DNA from: Candidatus Heimdallarchaeota archaeon B3_Heim
GTDB taxonomy: Archaea > Asgardarchaeota > Heimdallarchaeia > Hodarchaeales > Hodarchaeaceae
NCBI GenBank assembly: GCA_003144275.1
Contig: NJBF01000011.1
Coordinates: forward strand, 29,042 to 93,041
Reading direction: 5' to 3'
DNA length: 64,000 bases
The translations under genes were made by a program, and so were the position numbers. Numbering within the stretch: the first letter of the stretch is position 1; the number at the start of each line of letters is the position of its first letter. The notes under the pieces are model-generated. The model had not been told where the DNA came from. It did no database searches and saw only the letters and a program-made list of their open reading frames with translations. Below are positions 27,973 through 36,171 of the stretch, in pieces.

Positions 27973-28704
27973 TTGAATATAATAGATTTCTTTGAACAAC
28001 ACTATAATTTGAAATCTCCCAAAGTCTTAGAAGCCTATCAAGGATATTTAGTGGCTGGAAAATTCCAAAAACAACCTAGATGTTTTTGGATAAATAAACA
28101 AAATATTGAAGGTTTAACCGAAATCGCTAAAATCGTAGCAATTGAGACAGCTTTTCAAGGAATATTATCACTGATTCCAGGCGGGTCCTTTGCCTATCGG
28201 CTTATCAAAGATCAGATTGGATACCCCCCGAGATATAATATAATTTTTGAACCTGATTTATATGAAATCAAATATAACTATATTGCCTTAGACAAAGAAG
28301 GGCAACCACAAAATATAGTAAATAGAGTAACCAAACAAGTTGACGATGCCGCAAAATTCGCAGTTAAAGCTGGAGAAAAACTTCAAGACACGATTTTTGA
28401 CATCTTCAAGAAGAAAAAAGATGCTGAGGATTCCGAAGCAAAACCATCGGATGATCCTATTCTCGGATTCACCTATTTTCGTTTTATTGATAAAACAAGC
28501 CTGATTCGAAATCAAATCATTTCCAAACGTATTGATGCAACACAATCACGGTCAGGGAAACTGACGAAAAAAATGATTTCTGAACTCGCTCCTTCCATCG
28601 TCATTAGTTTCAAAACCACTGCGAACGAAGAAGCGGTGGATTTCCTGAAACATCTTCAAACACTAGGTTTCAAAGTCCATTTTCCAAATCAAGTAAAAGA
28701 GTAA
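27973..28704 (+). CDS. Unknown soluble protein (243 aa)
   Basis: The start is TTG at 27973, which lies after a purine-rich GGTGGTAAAGAAAG. A hydrophobic stretch near residues 55-75 (IVAIETAFQGILSLIPGGSFAY) may bind a membrane. A lysine-rich linker follows (FKKKKDAEDSEAKPSDD). The C-terminal part is alpha/beta-like (VISFKTTANEEAVDFLKHL, then FKVHFP). No family was recognised. It converges with citF. Confidence 0.6.
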   Translation: MNIIDFFEQHYNLKSPKVLEAYQGYLVAGKFQKQPRCFWINKQNIEGLTEIAKIVAIETAFQGILSLIPGGSFAYRLIKDQIGYPPRYNIIFEPDLYEIKYNYIALDKEGQPQNIVNRVTKQVDDAAKFAVKAGEKLQDTIFDIFKKKKDAEDSEAKPSDDPILGFTYFRFIDKTSLIRNQIISKRIDATQSRSGKLTKKMISELAPSIVISFKTTANEEAVDFLKHLQTLGFKVHFPNQVKE

Positions 28705-28712
28705 TTAGACAA

Positions 28713-30272
28713 TTAGTCTGTAATGCTGTATATCACATCTAAATAAGTTCCATCACGATATTCTACCAGAGTGGTGATATCAGATGTAAATTCAGGACTT
28801 ATTGGGGAGACAATACTGTGAGATTCCTCTTTTAGTTCATTTATAGTTCTTAAATTGAGTTTTGCCTTGCGTAATCGTTTTTCTATCCTTAAGCGCTTTG
28901 GTGTAGGGTGAGGATTAAGAGCGATTCCACCATCTGTGATAATTAGATCAATACTGTCCCCTGGAGTACTCACAGTAGTAACTGAGTCAAGAATAGAGGG
29001 TACTTTTCGAGCGACAGGAACAACGATCATACTGACCTTTGCCCGAGCTGCATCTTGATGTCCTCCGATGCCCGAGTTTAGAAGTCCATTACTAAAAGTA
29101 TTCACATTGACATTAAAATTTAGGTCAATTTCTGTGGCACCAAGAACAGTAAAATCCGTATTTAATGCGATACACGCTTTGTTGAATGGATTATAAGCGT
29201 GATCAATGGAAATTTCAACATGATTCTCATTTCTGTGCAAAGATTCAATCGCTCCAAGATCGAACGATTGAGCATCATAGATTGCGGTGAATAGTCCCTC
29301 TTCGAGCATCTTCACTGAATTAGTAGCAATTCCTCCGAATATATATCCCCCATGAATGTTCTTATCTGCCATTAGTTCTTTCAAATATTGGGAAGCGGCT
29401 AACGACATTCCTCCTGCTCCTGCTTGCCAATTAAATCCGTCATTCAGATATCCTGAATGTTCCATTACTTGAACTACCGTCTCTGCAATACCTAATCGTT
29501 GGGGAGAGGGTTTTCTACCTAAGCTTCCAGAGGCAATTTTTTCAGGATCACCAATTTTATCTACTTCTAGAACATAATCCACCCGACTCGAAGGGATACT
29601 GACATGTACCAGGGGTTCGTTAATAACAGTATCAGTTACCCCAACTACTATGTTTGCATATAACGAATCTGTTTCTAATGGATATCCTAAACTTCCAAAA
29701 GCGTTTTTTCCAATCATTCCTGTTAAATTACCAATAAAATCACATGCTGATGCAGCAATAAATGTGACATCGACAGGTAAACTACCCTCCTGAACTGCAC
29801 GAGTTCGTCCTCCATGTGAACGAAGTATTGTAGGAACTTTCACTTCTTCGCGTGAAATGGCATTTCCTAGTGGTCCATTCACACTTCCTTCAATACGTCC
29901 GATCACTCCAGATTGAATAAATTCAATTAAAGGAGTATGCACAGGAAATAATGCCGTGGTGGCTAGTGTTATATTGTTAATCCCGTAAGATGCGAGTGCT
30001 TCCACAATCGGTAGGACGATATTATCACCATTTCTCAAAGCGTGATGAAATGAAATAGACATCCCATTCCGAAGGGGTAAGACATCCAAAAGTGCTTCAA
30101 CTGAGTCAAAGAATCGTTTAGTTTTTCGAGAGACATATGTTGGTTGATAAGCGGTTCCTACCCGGGTACCAGCGATAGTACTATTATGAATTCCCTTATA
30201 TGGTTTTAAAACTCGATTAAAAACTTTTTCAGGAAATTTTCTACCCAAAATATTGGTAATGTCTGTAGTCAT
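28713..30272 (-). CDS. citF: Citrate lyase alpha subunit (citrate CoA-transferase)
   Basis: This 519-residue protein matches CitF, the subunit that swaps the acetyl group for citrate on a CoA-like thioester (EC 2.8.3.10). Typical segments are LRNGMSISFHHALRNGD, ATTALFPVHTPLIEFI, TILRSHGGRTRAVQEG, YPLETDSLYANIVVGVTD, LNSGIGGHQDAARAK and IITDGGIALNPHP. The frame is open further upstream, but ATG at 30272 has an AGGAG ribosome-binding site and fits the family length. No citD, citE, citC or citX is nearby. A citryl-CoA lyase gene at 31972 may supply the lyase step, so this subunit may act on free CoA esters. Confidence 0.9.
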   Translation of the reverse strand: MTTDITNILGRKFPEKVFNRVLKPYKGIHNSTIAGTRVGTAYQPTYVSRKTKRFFDSVEALLDVLPLRNGMSISFHHALRNGDNIVLPIVEALASYGINNITLATTALFPVHTPLIEFIQSGVIGRIEGSVNGPLGNAISREEVKVPTILRSHGGRTRAVQEGSLPVDVTFIAASACDFIGNLTGMIGKNAFGSLGYPLETDSLYANIVVGVTDTVINEPLVHVSIPSSRVDYVLEVDKIGDPEKIASGSLGRKPSPQRLGIAETVVQVMEHSGYLNDGFNWQAGAGGMSLAASQYLKELMADKNIHGGYIFGGIATNSVKMLEEGLFTAIYDAQSFDLGAIESLHRNENHVEISIDHAYNPFNKACIALNTDFTVLGATEIDLNFNVNVNTFSNGLLNSGIGGHQDAARAKVSMIVVPVARKVPSILDSVTTVSTPGDSIDLIITDGGIALNPHPTPKRLRIEKRLRKAKLNLRTINELKEESHSIVSPISPEFTSDITTLVEYRDGTYLDVIYSITD

Positions 30273-30844
30273 TATAGGAGCTCCTGTTAATGCATCATTA
30301 CATATATGAAACGGGAGTAAGCTTCTTTGCAAAAAGTATTTGCTTAGCGCTAAAAAACACGAATAATTCAGAAAAGCCTTATTCAATTTGTTAAGACAAA
30401 AAATTCACAATAGCAAGGATTTACCGTCATCGGAAAATATTTGAAATGTACTTTTTCAGAAGAAATCGGTATGAAAATGACCTTCCACCTATTGATATGA
30501 ATAGGTGCGCTGTTGAGAAGCGCGCTCTAATTTGATTAGATCTAATGTAGGATTGTAATTATGGTAAACTTCTTACCATTTTGTCGATAGATTCTTAGAT
30601 TTAAATCTGCAAATGGTACAGGAATCCTAGATTATGAATTAGAGTGGGTAGTATCATTCATTTTGGTCATTGAACTCTTCTTGAAGAATTCTCTTCAGTA
30701 GAAACATACTACTCATTTTTGATTCCACAAGTAATTATCCTTCATAAGTGTCTCTTTCTGCTTTTATCTAATCAAGTTAGATCTATTCGTCAAACTAAGA
30801 ATATCTAGTGTGCTAAAAAGTCAGAATTAAAAGGAATGAGAATA
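30273..30844. other. Intergenic region between divergent citF and TGS GTPase genes
   Basis: No credible gene was found in these 572 bases. The region is rich in inverted repeats. The strongest ones are at 30525-30644 and in a long-range pair at 30527-30541 and 30766-30780, and are described separately. Promoters for both genes must lie here, but no single TATA box stands out clearly. Confidence 0.6.
30525..30644. promoter_or_regulatory. Structured element with nested hairpins and alternative pairing
   Basis: CTCTAATT at 30525-30532 is complementary to 30637-30644. Inside, TAAT-G-TAGGATT at 30543-30554 pairs with AATCCTA-G-ATTA at 30623-30634, a helix of 11 pairs with one mismatch. The loop holds a 7-base-pair hairpin (ATGGTAA 30561-30567 with TTACCAT 30573-30579) and a 12-base palindrome AGATTTAAATCT at 30597-30608. 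TACCAT could pair instead with a second ATGGTA at 30613-30618. This looks like a switchable leader RNA or a complex operator. Strand and function are unknown. Confidence 0.45.
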
Positions 30845-31831
30845 ATGAATTGGAATACTAAGTTTAAATGGTATAAATTTAGTGTCGTAAGAAAAATTCG
30901 AAATTTAGAAGGCGATGAATTAGTTAAAGTATTAGAGGACACAATTCAAGACATTTATGAAAAAAAATTAGACAAGAATGGATTCTTCAAGCTTTACATA
31001 AATCAACTAAATCAATTTATTTCAGACACTAAGGGAAAACCTACGAAGGGAAGTACACGGCAATTCGACCCCTTTTTCATACCCCGATCGGGGGATGGAA
31101 GGATAGTTCTATTTGGATTATCAAATGTTGGCAAGAGTACTTTAATGAACGCCATAACCAACACGGATGTAAAAACAGGTAGCTATCTTCATACTACACG
31201 AGAAGCACTTGCAGGAACTTTGGAATTTCGAGGCGTCAAAATTCAAATAATTGACTTACCTGGGTTTTTAGACTTCAAAGAAGATTGGAATATCAGTAAA
31301 CAGATAGTCAGAGTGGCAAGAACTAGTGATTCTATCATATTAGTCATTGATCTTTCAATGGATATCAAAAGACAGTATAAATTTTTGATGGACCAATTGA
31401 TCAACTCAAAATTACTAGAAACGGAAGAAGATTCGGAAATTTACAACCTTGGAATTATTGCTACTAAAGGTGATTTACCAACTTCAAAACAGAATTATAG
31501 CATCCTAGAATCTCAGACAACAATACCCATACTACCAATCTCCAGCAATAATCCAGAGTCATTAAATAATCTAAAAAGGTATATATATGATCTTCTAGAC
31601 GTCATTCGAATTTATACGAAACCTCCCCGAAAAGAACCAGCAAAAATCCCATTTATAATCTCCAATGGATCAACAATTAACGAATTAGCCGAAAAAATTC
31701 ATAATGATCTTGTAAGACATTTCCGTTACGCGAAAATCTGGGGATCTTCTGTTGAATTTCCTGGTCAACGAGTAGGACCTGATCATCAATTGAATGATGA
31801 AGATATTGTAGAAATTACAACAGCTAGATAG
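30845..31831 (+). CDS. DRG/OBG-like GTPase with TGS domain
   Basis: This 328-residue protein has a GTPase domain with the P-loop GLSNVGKST, a switch region TTREALAGTLEFRGVKIQ, the G3 motif DLPG and a G4-like TKGD. A TGS domain closes the protein (FIISNGSTINELAEKIHNDL, then RVGPDHQLNDEDIVEI). This is the arrangement of DRG proteins, which act around the ribosome. G4 is TKGD instead of NKxD. ATG at 30836 directly touches the AAGGA ribosome-binding site, so ATG at 30845 is preferred. It lies between citF and the citryl-CoA lyase gene. Confidence 0.88.
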   Translation: MNWNTKFKWYKFSVVRKIRNLEGDELVKVLEDTIQDIYEKKLDKNGFFKLYINQLNQFISDTKGKPTKGSTRQFDPFFIPRSGDGRIVLFGLSNVGKSTLMNAITNTDVKTGSYLHTTREALAGTLEFRGVKIQIIDLPGFLDFKEDWNISKQIVRVARTSDSIILVIDLSMDIKRQYKFLMDQLINSKLLETEEDSEIYNLGIIATKGDLPTSKQNYSILESQTTIPILPISSNNPESLNNLKRYIYDLLDVIRIYTKPPRKEPAKIPFIISNGSTINELAEKIHNDLVRHFRYAKIWGSSVEFPGQRVGPDHQLNDEDIVEITTAR

Positions 31832-31971
31832 ATACTTCTCGATGTCATCATCATTTATTTCATTTAAAGTCATAAAAAAAAGGAGGTTTGATACACCATA
31901 ATTCTTGGGGCATATCTTCAGAAATGTTATAACAATCAATTCACTTCACAAAATACCAGTGGGAAAAACGC

Positions 31972-32733
31972 ATGTGGGAAACGAAAATTACGAAAGTCTC
32001 TCCAAATGAACTCTTAATTAGAGGATATCCCCTCGATGAACTCATTGGTTCCATTTCTTATGCAGCCGGAATTTATCTAGCATTAAAGGGAGATTTACCA
32101 ACCAAACAAGAGGAAAGGGTTATTAATGCCATTCTAGTAGCAACAATGGATCATGGAGTGACTGCACCGTCGGCAGTGGCTGCTAGAACGGTAGCTTCCT
32201 GTGGAGTTCCAATTACCACCGCTATGGGTGCTGGAATACTTGCAGTTGGTGATCATCATGGTGGGGCTGGTGAAAAATGTATCAAATTCTTAAAAAAGGC
32301 ATTCGAATATCAGGAAAATGATCAATCTCTTTCAGAATTAGCTAAAAATGTTGTTACCCAAGCTAAAAAGAAAAAACAACGAATACCAGGTTTTGGACAT
32401 CGTTTTCATACTGATGATCCCAGGACAAAGAAGCTCCTTCAAGTTGCATTAGATGAGGGAATTAGCGGAATGTTCGTGGAATTGGCTAAACTGATTGCAT
32501 CGGAATTATCTACACAATCAAATCGACCGCTACCACTCAATGTTGATGGAGCAATCGGTGCATTACTCGCTGATATGGGATTCAAAGCTCAAATTGGTAA
32601 AGCGTTTTTTGCCATCGCACGTGTAACTGGGTTGACAGCTCATATCTTAGAGGAATATTCTCAGAGACCCGTTCGGACAATTATTCCTTCAGACGCGAAA
32701 TATACTGGTGAGGAAAAAAGGCAGATACCTTGA
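31972..32733 (+). CDS. Citryl-CoA lyase (short citrate synthase-like protein)
   Basis: This 253-residue protein has the citrate synthase fold but is much shorter than citrate synthase and matches the citryl-CoA lyase type. The three active-site residues are present: the histidine in GDHHGGAGE (H96), the histidine in GFGHRF (H143) and the aspartate in LNVDGAIG (D192). Citryl-CoA lyase splits citryl-CoA into acetyl-CoA and oxaloacetate. Together with CitF at 28713-30272 it could complete citrate cleavage. A biosynthetic direction cannot be excluded. Confidence 0.85.
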   Translation: MWETKITKVSPNELLIRGYPLDELIGSISYAAGIYLALKGDLPTKQEERVINAILVATMDHGVTAPSAVAARTVASCGVPITTAMGAGILAVGDHHGGAGEKCIKFLKKAFEYQENDQSLSELAKNVVTQAKKKKQRIPGFGHRFHTDDPRTKKLLQVALDEGISGMFVELAKLIASELSTQSNRPLPLNVDGAIGALLADMGFKAQIGKAFFAIARVTGLTAHILEEYSQRPVRTIIPSDAKYTGEEKRQIP

Positions 32734-32738
32734 AAAGA

Positions 32739-33731
32739 TTACAAAATTTGTCTTTTGACTTCATCTTGATCTTTCAAATGTTCTTGTTTCCAATATGGAT
32801 CCCGAATAAACAGGTATGCCCCATGAGCAGCTAATGCTCCTTGTGCAGCAGCAACAGCTGCTAACTGGTAAGGGGTGACAATATCCCCAGCTGCAAAGAT
32901 GCCCTCTACATTTGTGCGCATTAGGTCATCAACAATAATAAATTTACCAGAGAAATATAGTCCCAAATTCTCAAAAATTTCAGTATTAGGTTTTAATCCC
33001 ACAGCAAGAATCACACAGTCTACTTCTAGGTCAAATTTCTCATTAGTATCAACATTTTCTAGAACTGCTCCTTCTACTCTTTGTTTTCCAGTAATTTCTA
33101 AAATATTGGTCTTGAACAGGATTTCTGCAAGCTTGTCGTTGGTAACTTTTGCTAAGTTCATTTCAGATGCTCGGAAGGCATCCCGTCTGTGGGCAAGGTA
33201 AACCTTGTCAGCAACATTAGCTAAATCAATAACGGCATCAATAGCAGTATCTCCCCCACCCACTACAAGAACGCGCTTATCATAGAAGGCTGCAGGCTCA
33301 GTGACATAGGGGTAAACACCACGGTTTTTCTTTGAGAATTTAGATTCACCAGGAATACCTAGCTCGTTAGGTTTCATTCCTGTGGCAATAATAATGGATT
33401 TTGCTTGAAATTTCGACCCTTCAGCAGATTCGAGTGTTAAATCTTTATAAATTTTAGTAATACGATCCTTTACAAGATGTACACCATGATCAGCTGCTTG
33501 TCTTACCCATTCCGAGACTAAATGATCTGCCCGAATACTAGGAGTCCCTGGATAATTGTAAATCTTTTTATGAGGATAGATGGTAGATAAAAGACCACCC
33601 CAGGTACCACCTTCAAACACAGCCGCACGTAATCCTTTACCTGATGCGACTATTCCTGCCGATAACCCTGCAGGCCCTCCACCTACGATAATTAGATCAA
33701 AATTCATAACGCGTTCGTTTTGTTCTGACAT
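32739..33731 (-). CDS. Ferredoxin/flavodoxin-NADP reductase-like flavoprotein (TrxR fold)
   Basis: This 330-residue protein has the thioredoxin reductase fold, with FAD motif VGGGPAGLSAG near residue 16 and NAD(P) motif VVGGGDTAIDA. HRRDAFRASE after the second motif binds the NADP phosphate. The redox CxxC of thioredoxin reductase is absent, because that region reads GVYPYVTEPAAF. This is typical of the ferredoxin-NADP reductase type 2 (YumC-like) branch. It therefore probably moves electrons between NADPH and a ferredoxin or flavodoxin. The gene converges with the citryl-CoA lyase gene, 5 bases away. Confidence 0.85.
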   Translation of the reverse strand: MSEQNERVMNFDLIIVGGGPAGLSAGIVASGKGLRAAVFEGGTWGGLLSTIYPHKKIYNYPGTPSIRADHLVSEWVRQAADHGVHLVKDRITKIYKDLTLESAEGSKFQAKSIIIATGMKPNELGIPGESKFSKKNRGVYPYVTEPAAFYDKRVLVVGGGDTAIDAVIDLANVADKVYLAHRRDAFRASEMNLAKVTNDKLAEILFKTNILEITGKQRVEGAVLENVDTNEKFDLEVDCVILAVGLKPNTEIFENLGLYFSGKFIIVDDLMRTNVEGIFAAGDIVTPYQLAAVAAAQGALAAHGAYLFIRDPYWKQEHLKDQDEVKRQIL

Positions 33732-33886
33732 TCATAAAATCCCCTGAATTGGATTATTTGTCTCTTTTTTTTTCGATGTTATATTATATTACTGCTCTGT
33801 TTGTAGTAAAAAATCATTATAGTATCTAATGACAGAAATCTCAAGGAATTTTCCCTCTAATTAGACTTTGGTAGGGATAAATGTGG

Positions 33887-33912
33887 AAAAAAATGAAGGA
33901 GTTGTTCTCCTT
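33887..33912 (-). terminator. Hairpin and U-tract after htpG
   Basis: Read on the minus strand, a 6-base-pair stem (AAGGAG, loop AACAA, CTCCTT) at 33912-33896 is followed by a run of T at 33893-33887. This matches an intrinsic terminator 26 bases past the htpG stop. Confidence 0.6.
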
Positions 33913-33937
33913 AATATCAAATAATAAAACAAACACT

Positions 33938-35800
33938 TTATTTTTCTAGTATTTGCGTCATAAAATCTGTGATACGCGCAATCATGGCAGCTGGATCTTT
34001 TAAATTACCTTCTGCTAATTCTTGACTTTCAAGTAACTGAAAACTACACTCTTTTAGTAATGAAGATTCAGGTTCAGTTTCAAATAACTGTTTTAACGCG
34101 ACGACTATTGGATGCGTTGTGTTTAATTCCATTATCTTCGCCTGAGGAACATAATCCTCGGTCATATACCGCAACATCCGTGTATAAGCAGCTGCCCCTT
34201 GCCCAAGTAACCGACAAGGACTATCAGTCAATGAATCCGTAAATCGAACATCAATCACCCGATCACCCAATATTTCTTTCATACCCACGAGGAAGGGGTC
34301 TTTTTCCTCCTCTTCCTTTTCCTTCTCGCCACCTTCTTCTTTCTCATCTGTTGAATCGGCAGGAAATTCGGGTTCAGCCTGATCAATTGCTTTAAATGCC
34401 TTTTCACTGAAAGTAGTCACATGCATCATTAAAAAAGTATCAATAGGTTCATCGAAGAGGATGATTTCTTGATCAAGTTGTTTAAAATGCTCTAGATGGG
34501 GACTTTGTTTGAGGGTTTGGAGATTTTCCCCTAAAAGGTATAAAATGTCCTCCTGTTCCTCTGGCATACTTTCAACGTATTTAGTAAGGGTAATAGGTTT
34601 CTCTTCAGATTTTGAGGTCTTAACTCGTATTAGTCCAAGCAATTTTTCCCTTCGTTTCTGATCATTAGCAATCCCTTCTTTGATGAAAACTGAAAATTGG
34701 TCATACCATGCCAGATATTTATCCTCATCTTCCTCTGCTATCTTTTCTAGCTCGCCAATGATCTTTTTGGTTATTGCTTTCGAGATTCGACGGATGGTTC
34801 GATCAACCTGGATAACCTCACGACTGACATTTAATGGAAGATCTTCGGAATCAACAACACCAAAAGCGAATCGGAGATATTCAGGAAGTAGATCTTTCGC
34901 TTTTTCTTGAATGAGGATTTTTTTACTATATAATTTCAAGCCGTAATCTTGGAATTGGACAGAGGTCATTGAACGATCTCGTCTACTGGGGATAAAAAGT
35001 AAGGCGTTAAACTGGATCGGCGCATCAACGCTCATTCGTATCCTATGAAAAGGTTCTGTGAAATCCATACTTACTTGCCTGTAAAATTCATTATATTCCT
35101 CATCCTTAACCTCATCCTCTGACTGATGCCAAATTGGGGTTTGTCTATTGACGATCTCTTCTTCTTCTCCAATGCGAATAGGAAAACCAACAAAATCACT
35201 ATATTTCTTAATGAGTGTTTCTAATTTGTATTTATTCAGAAATTCTTTTGCGTCTTCCTTCAATGTAAGAATAATCTCAGTTCCACGAGAGGGTTTATCA
35301 AAGTACGCAACAGAAAATTTACCAGTGCCTTCAGATCGCCATTCTATCCCTTTCGAATCGGTCACAAATGATCGTGATCGTACAGTTACGTCAGTCGCCA
35401 CAATAAAGCTCGAATAAAAACCCACACCAAACTGTCCAATTAAATTAGCTACATCTGAAGAATCATCGAGTTCTTTGAGAAACTCAAGGGTTCCACTTTG
35501 AGCAATAGTCCCAAGGTTCTGAACTGATTCATCATAAGTCATACCAACACCAGAATCAGTAATTGTGATTGTATTCTCCTCTTCATCAAAGGATACATTG
35601 ATGGCTAATTCTGCATCGGGATCTAGAATACCTTCTTTTTGTTCAAGCTGCACAATGCGAAAACGATGCAATGCATCAACAGCATTCGAAATTAATTCAC
35701 GTAAAAAGATCTCCCGGTTCTTGTAAAGACGATTGATCAAAATATCAAGAACTTTTTGAATTTCTGCTTGAAAATCGTATGTTTTGCTCTCTTCACTCAT
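33938..35800 (-). CDS. htpG: Hsp90-family chaperone HtpG
   Basis: This 620-residue chaperone has the GHKL ATPase motifs of Hsp90: LRELISNAVDAL, TITDSGVGMTYDE and GQFGVGFYSSF. The catalytic middle domain has DLPLNVSREVIQ with the conserved arginine. An acidic linker (EKEEGGEKEKEEEEKD) lies between the middle and dimerisation domains. The final MEEVD of eukaryotic cytosolic Hsp90 is absent, so this is the bacterial HtpG type. Hsp90 is uncommon in archaea and the gene may have come from bacteria. It is a single-gene unit with its own terminator. Confidence 0.95.
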   Translation of the reverse strand: MSEESKTYDFQAEIQKVLDILINRLYKNREIFLRELISNAVDALHRFRIVQLEQKEGILDPDAELAINVSFDEEENTITITDSGVGMTYDESVQNLGTIAQSGTLEFLKELDDSSDVANLIGQFGVGFYSSFIVATDVTVRSRSFVTDSKGIEWRSEGTGKFSVAYFDKPSRGTEIILTLKEDAKEFLNKYKLETLIKKYSDFVGFPIRIGEEEEIVNRQTPIWHQSEDEVKDEEYNEFYRQVSMDFTEPFHRIRMSVDAPIQFNALLFIPSRRDRSMTSVQFQDYGLKLYSKKILIQEKAKDLLPEYLRFAFGVVDSEDLPLNVSREVIQVDRTIRRISKAITKKIIGELEKIAEEDEDKYLAWYDQFSVFIKEGIANDQKRREKLLGLIRVKTSKSEEKPITLTKYVESMPEEQEDILYLLGENLQTLKQSPHLEHFKQLDQEIILFDEPIDTFLMMHVTTFSEKAFKAIDQAEPEFPADSTDEKEEGGEKEKEEEEKDPFLVGMKEILGDRVIDVRFTDSLTDSPCRLLGQGAAAYTRMLRYMTEDYVPQAKIMELNTTHPIVVALKQLFETEPESSLLKECSFQLLESQELAEGNLKDPAAMIARITDFMTQILEK

Positions 35801-35954
35801 TTAGATACACTATCCTTTGAAAATAGCCCCTTAATGCGAGTTTTAAGGGTGTAGAACATATATCAGATTGAAAATTAATGCTTTATGGATTCTTCAAAGA
35901 ATAATACAACTTAAAAGGAGTTGTTTTTGGTTTTTGTTTGTTTACATCCGTTAG

Positions 35955-35990
35955 CCTGCGATTAAAAATAACAACAAGAGTTGAACAAAT
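35955..35990 (+). promoter_or_regulatory. Probable promoter of the rubredoxin gene
   Basis: A TATA-like ATTAAAAATA at 35961-35970 lies about 26 bases before the ATG at 35991. With archaeal spacing the transcript would start at or very near the ATG, giving a leaderless mRNA. This fits the lack of a clear ribosome-binding site. Confidence 0.4.
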
Positions 35991-36122
35991 ATGAAATGGG
36001 AATGCATGATATGCGGTTATGTCTATGATGAAGACGCAGAGGGAGTTAAATTTGAAGACCTCCCTGATGACTGGGTATGTCCAGAGTGTGGCGCTCCTAA
36101 AGAAGATTTTGAACAAATCTAA
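35991..36122 (+). CDS. Rubredoxin
   Basis: This 43-residue electron carrier holds one iron atom on four cysteines, with the pairs CMICG near the N-terminus and CPECGAP near the C-terminus. The family residues [10 protein letters not shown] and [15 protein letters not shown] are present and the length is typical. It passes electrons to the flavodiiron protein encoded 49 bases downstream. The gene is easily missed because it is so short. A U-rich tract follows, so part of the transcript may end before the next gene. Confidence 0.95.
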   Translation: MKWECMICGYVYDEDAEGVKFEDLPDDWVCPECGAPKEDFEQI

Positions 36123-36137
36123 TCGTCACCCATTTTC

Positions 36138-36145
36138 TTTTTTTT
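36138..36145 (+). terminator. U-tract between rubredoxin and flavodiiron genes
   Basis: Eight consecutive T residues in a T/C-rich stretch lie 15 bases after the rubredoxin stop. It may give partial termination and so more rubredoxin than flavodiiron protein. Confidence 0.35.
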
Positions 36146-36171
36146 CTCCTCCGCTTTGTGAGGTGTATTCT

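Noticed and set aside
32739..33731. Thioredoxin reductase
   Set aside because: The fold fits, but the redox CxxC is absent, so a ferredoxin-NADP reductase-like role is more likely.
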